5,593 bases of DNA from JBPOIS01 sp052034295. GTDB lineage: Bacteria > Pseudomonadota > Gammaproteobacteria > Pseudomonadales > Moraxellaceae. The DNA lies in the NCBI GenBank assembly GCA_052034295.1, contig JBPOIS010000017.1, forward strand, positions 1-5,593. Direction: 5' to 3'. The position numbers were made by a program, and so were the translations under genes. Positions 3,525-5,593 of this stretch are shown one piece after another. The notes beneath the pieces are model-generated. The model had not been told where the DNA came from, made no database searches, and was given only the letters and a program-made list of their open reading frames with translations. Numbering within the stretch: the stretch's first letter is position 1; each line of letters starts with the position of its first letter.

Positions 3525-5593
3525 ATGTCGGGTGAAACGGTCGGAAGCCGGGTGGCGGTGGCGCTGCCCGTGCCGCTGTATGGGCTGTTTGACTATGCTG
3601 TGCCGGACGGCAGCCCTGTCCCTGAGCCGGGCTGCCGGGTGCAGGTGCCCTTTCGCCGCCAGAGCCTGATCGGGGTGGTGGTGGGACCGGGCAGCGCAGA
3701 CGCACCGGTCAGCGTGCGTGCGCTGGAGCGGGTGATCGATGCCACGCCGCTGCTGGAGACCCAGATTCTGCGCCTGCTGGTCTGGGCGGCCCACTATTAT
3801 CACCATCCGCTGGGCGAGGTGGTGGCCACGGCCCTGCCCACCCTGCTGCGGCAGGGGCGCAGCCTGGACCTGTTCACCTGTTGCTGGCGGCTGAAGGCCC
3901 CTGAAGTGCCGCTGGACAGTCTGAAAAAAGCCCCGCGCCTGCGCGAGGCCTATCAGGTGCTGCAACTGCACGACCAGCGCGGCGCGCCCGAACACATCCT
4001 GCTGCTGATGGGCATCCAGCGCCGCCAGTTGCAGCAGCTGGCCGAACGGGGTCTGGCCGAATCCTTTGAACGGCCGCACGAAATCGCCCACAGCGAGGTC
4101 AAGCTGGCCCAGTTGCCGCTGATCCCGAATGCTGAGCAGCAGGTGGCGATTGAAGCCATCCAGTCGGCGCAGGGCTTTGCCGGTTTTTTGCTGGACGGGC
4201 TGACCGGCAGCGGCAAGACCGAAGTCTACCTGCAGGCCATGCAGCCGGTGCTGGAGGCGGGCCAGCAGGTGCTGGTGCTGGTGCCGGAAATCGGTCTGAC
4301 CCCGCAGACCATTGGCCGGTTCCGGGCGCGTTTTCATGGCCCGGTGGTGGCGCTGCATTCCGGCATGACCGATGTCCAGCGCCTGCAGGCGTGGCAGTCG
4401 GCCTGTCTCGGGGAGGCGCGCATCGTGATCGGCACGCGGTCGGCGATTTTTGTGCCACTGCCCCGGCTGGGTCTGGTGGTGGTGGACGAAGAACACGACC
4501 TGTCGTTCAAGCAGCAGGATGGATTTCGCTACCATGCCCGCGATCTGGCCCTGCGCCGGGCCCAGCAGGTGGGCTGTCCGGTGGTGCTGGGCAGTGCCAC
4601 CCCATCGCTGGAGAGCCTGCACCTGGCCCAGCAGGGCAGGCTGACCCGGCTGCAACTGACCGAGCGGGCCGGTCATGCCCAGCCGCCACGGATGCAGCTG
4701 ATCGACCTGCGCGGCAAAAAACGCGATCAGGGCCTGTCGCCTGAACTGATTCAGGCCATGCACCACACCCTGCAGGCCGGGGATCAGGTGCTGGTGTTCC
4801 TGAACCGGCGTGGCTATGCCCCGGTGTTGCTGTGCAGCGCCTGTGGCTGGCAGGCCGACTGCCCGCACTGCGACGCGCACCTGACCGTACACCAGCAGCC
4901 CGCCGCGCACCTGCACTGCCACCACTGCACCTACCAGAGCCGGTTCCCGGCGGCCTGTCCATCCTGCAATTCGGTGAACCTGCTGCCCACCGGCGTGGGC
5001 ACCGCCCGGCTGGAAGAGGCCCTGCGCGGACACTTTGCCGACACCGAGCTGATCCGGGTGGACCGCGACACCACCAGCCGGGTGGGCACCTGGGAAAAAG
5101 TCTACGAACGCGCCCACCGCGAAGGTCCAGCGATCCTGCTCGGCACGCAGATGCTGGCCAAAGGGCATCATTTTCCCCATGTGACGCTGGTGGCGATCCT
5201 CGATGCCGACAGTGGCTTTTTGAGTGCGGACTTCCGTGCACCGGAACGTACCGCCCAGCTGATCCTGCAGGTGGCGGGCCGGGCCGGCCGCGCCCACAAA
5301 CCGGGCCGGGTACTGATCCAGACCTGGCAGCCGGACAATCCGCTGCTGCACACCCTGATTGAGCACGGCTATCACCGCTTTGCCCTGAACACGCTGGCCG
5401 ACCGGCGCAAGGCCCTCCTGCCGCCGTATCGGCATGCGGCGCTGCTGCGTGCCGAATCGCCCAGCCATGAACAGACCCAGCAGTTTTTGCGCGGGGCACA
5501 GGCCCGGCTGCTGGATCAGCCCGGCAGCAAATACCTGGAATGCTGGGGTCCGGTTCCGGCACCGATGGAGCGCCGCGCCGGGGTGCACCGGGG
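3525..5593 (+). CDS. priA: Primosomal replication-restart helicase PriA (3' end outside window)
   Basis: PriA is a 3'-to-5' superfamily 2 DNA helicase. It recognises stalled or collapsed forks and D-loops and directs reloading of DnaB with PriB/PriC and DnaT. The frame is open for 689 codons to the window edge; E. coli PriA is 732 residues, so only about 40-45 are missing. The 3'-DNA-binding domain (about 8-105) begins RVAVALPVPLYGLFDY and includes HHPLGEV; a winged-helix region follows (about 115-185). Helicase motifs are Walker A GLTGSGKT (225-232), VPEIGLTPQT (253-262), GTRSAIF (303-309), Walker B DEEH (321-324), aromatic-rich loop KQQDGFRYHARD (329-340; Phe where E. coli has Trp), GSATPSLE (356-363), LNRRGYAP (426-433), GTQMLAKGHHF (540-550) and QVAGRAGRA (582-590). 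Eight cysteines (437, 440, 446, 449, 465, 468, 478, 481) form two zinc sites. ATG 3525 is chosen over in-frame GTG 3519. No frameshift or missing key residue is seen. A long open frame on the opposite strand is a composition artefact. Confidence 0.97.
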   Translation, partial: MSGETVGSRVAVALPVPLYGLFDYAVPDGSPVPEPGCRVQVPFRRQSLIGVVVGPGSADAPVSVRALERVIDATPLLETQILRLLVWAAHYYHHPLGEVVATALPTLLRQGRSLDLFTCCWRLKAPEVPLDSLKKAPRLREAYQVLQLHDQRGAPEHILLLMGIQRRQLQQLAERGLAESFERPHEIAHSEVKLAQLPLIPNAEQQVAIEAIQSAQGFAGFLLDGLTGSGKTEVYLQAMQPVLEAGQQVLVLVPEIGLTPQTIGRFRARFHGPVVALHSGMTDVQRLQAWQSACLGEARIVIGTRSAIFVPLPRLGLVVVDEEHDLSFKQQDGFRYHARDLALRRAQQVGCPVVLGSATPSLESLHLAQQGRLTRLQLTERAGHAQPPRMQLIDLRGKKRDQGLSPELIQAMHHTLQAGDQVLVFLNRRGYAPVLLCSACGWQADCPHCDAHLTVHQQPAAHLHCHHCTYQSRFPAACPSCNSVNLLPTGVGTARLEEALRGHFADTELIRVDRDTTSRVGTWEKVYERAHREGPAILLGTQMLAKGHHFPHVTLVAILDADSGFLSADFRAPERTAQLILQVAGRAGRAHKPGRVLIQTWQPDNPLLHTLIEHGYHRFALNTLADRRKALLPPYRHAALLRAESPSHEQTQQFLRGAQARLLDQPGSKYLECWGPVPAPMERRAGVHR

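Noticed and set aside
4391..5362. Other-frame + strand open frames within priA (4391-4744, 4450-4644, 4832-5362)
   Set aside because: Pro/Arg/Ala-rich translations overlapping PriA helicase and zinc motifs; frame shadows only.
3093..5588. Very long open frame (831 codons) on the - strand opposite ridA and priA
   Set aside because: It is antisense to two genes with full, unmistakable family motifs. Its translation is rich in Gln, His, Gly and Ala, has no recognisable domain, and is the usual by-product of GC-rich codon use.
1..5593. Mobile elements, CRISPR arrays, tRNA or rRNA genes, defence or toxin-antitoxin genes
   Set aside because: No repeats with regular spacing, terminal inverted repeats, transposase motifs or tRNA-like folds were seen. 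The coding sequences fill the window apart from gaps of 160 bases or less.

Overview
The window looks like chromosomal core DNA from a GC-rich gammaproteobacterium. All genes lie on the + strand in the order gmk (3' end only), rpoZ, spoT, ridA, priA (5' part only). The gmk-rpoZ-spoT block is typical of Gammaproteobacteria. The best lineage clue is SpoT, whose (p)ppGpp synthetase domain is degenerate while its hydrolase domain is intact. As I recall, this single-function SpoT is characteristic of Moraxellaceae (Acinetobacter and relatives). With the high GC (clearly above 60% by eye), this suggests a GC-rich Moraxellaceae such as a Perlucidibaca-like organism. That placement is inference, not proof.

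Layout: 1-372 is the last 123 residues of guanylate kinase. A promoter-like pair follows, with its -35 box over the gmk stop codon, and then rpoZ (431-706), the RNA polymerase omega subunit. A strong intrinsic terminator at 726-758 closes the gmk-rpoZ unit. An AT-richer gap with a perfect TTGACA box leads into spoT (867-2960). The 150-base gap 2961-3110 holds two tandem hairpins without T tracts, a good promoter candidate (TATGAT) and a ribosome binding site for ridA (3111-3494). A 30-base gap with a compact hairpin at the ridA stop codon separates ridA from priA (3525 to the window end), which is open and intact through 689 codons.

Functionally the segment joins guanine nucleotide metabolism and its alarmone (Gmk makes GDP; SpoT degrades ppGpp), the small RNA polymerase subunit that forms part of a ppGpp site (omega), a metabolite-damage enzyme (RidA) and the replication-restart helicase (PriA). 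I found no mobile elements, CRISPR arrays, tRNAs, rRNAs or phage genes. The most notable observation is the pseudo-synthetase domain of SpoT. Other points worth checking are the terminator and promoter that uncouple spoT from rpoZ, and the spoT-ridA-priA adjacency.
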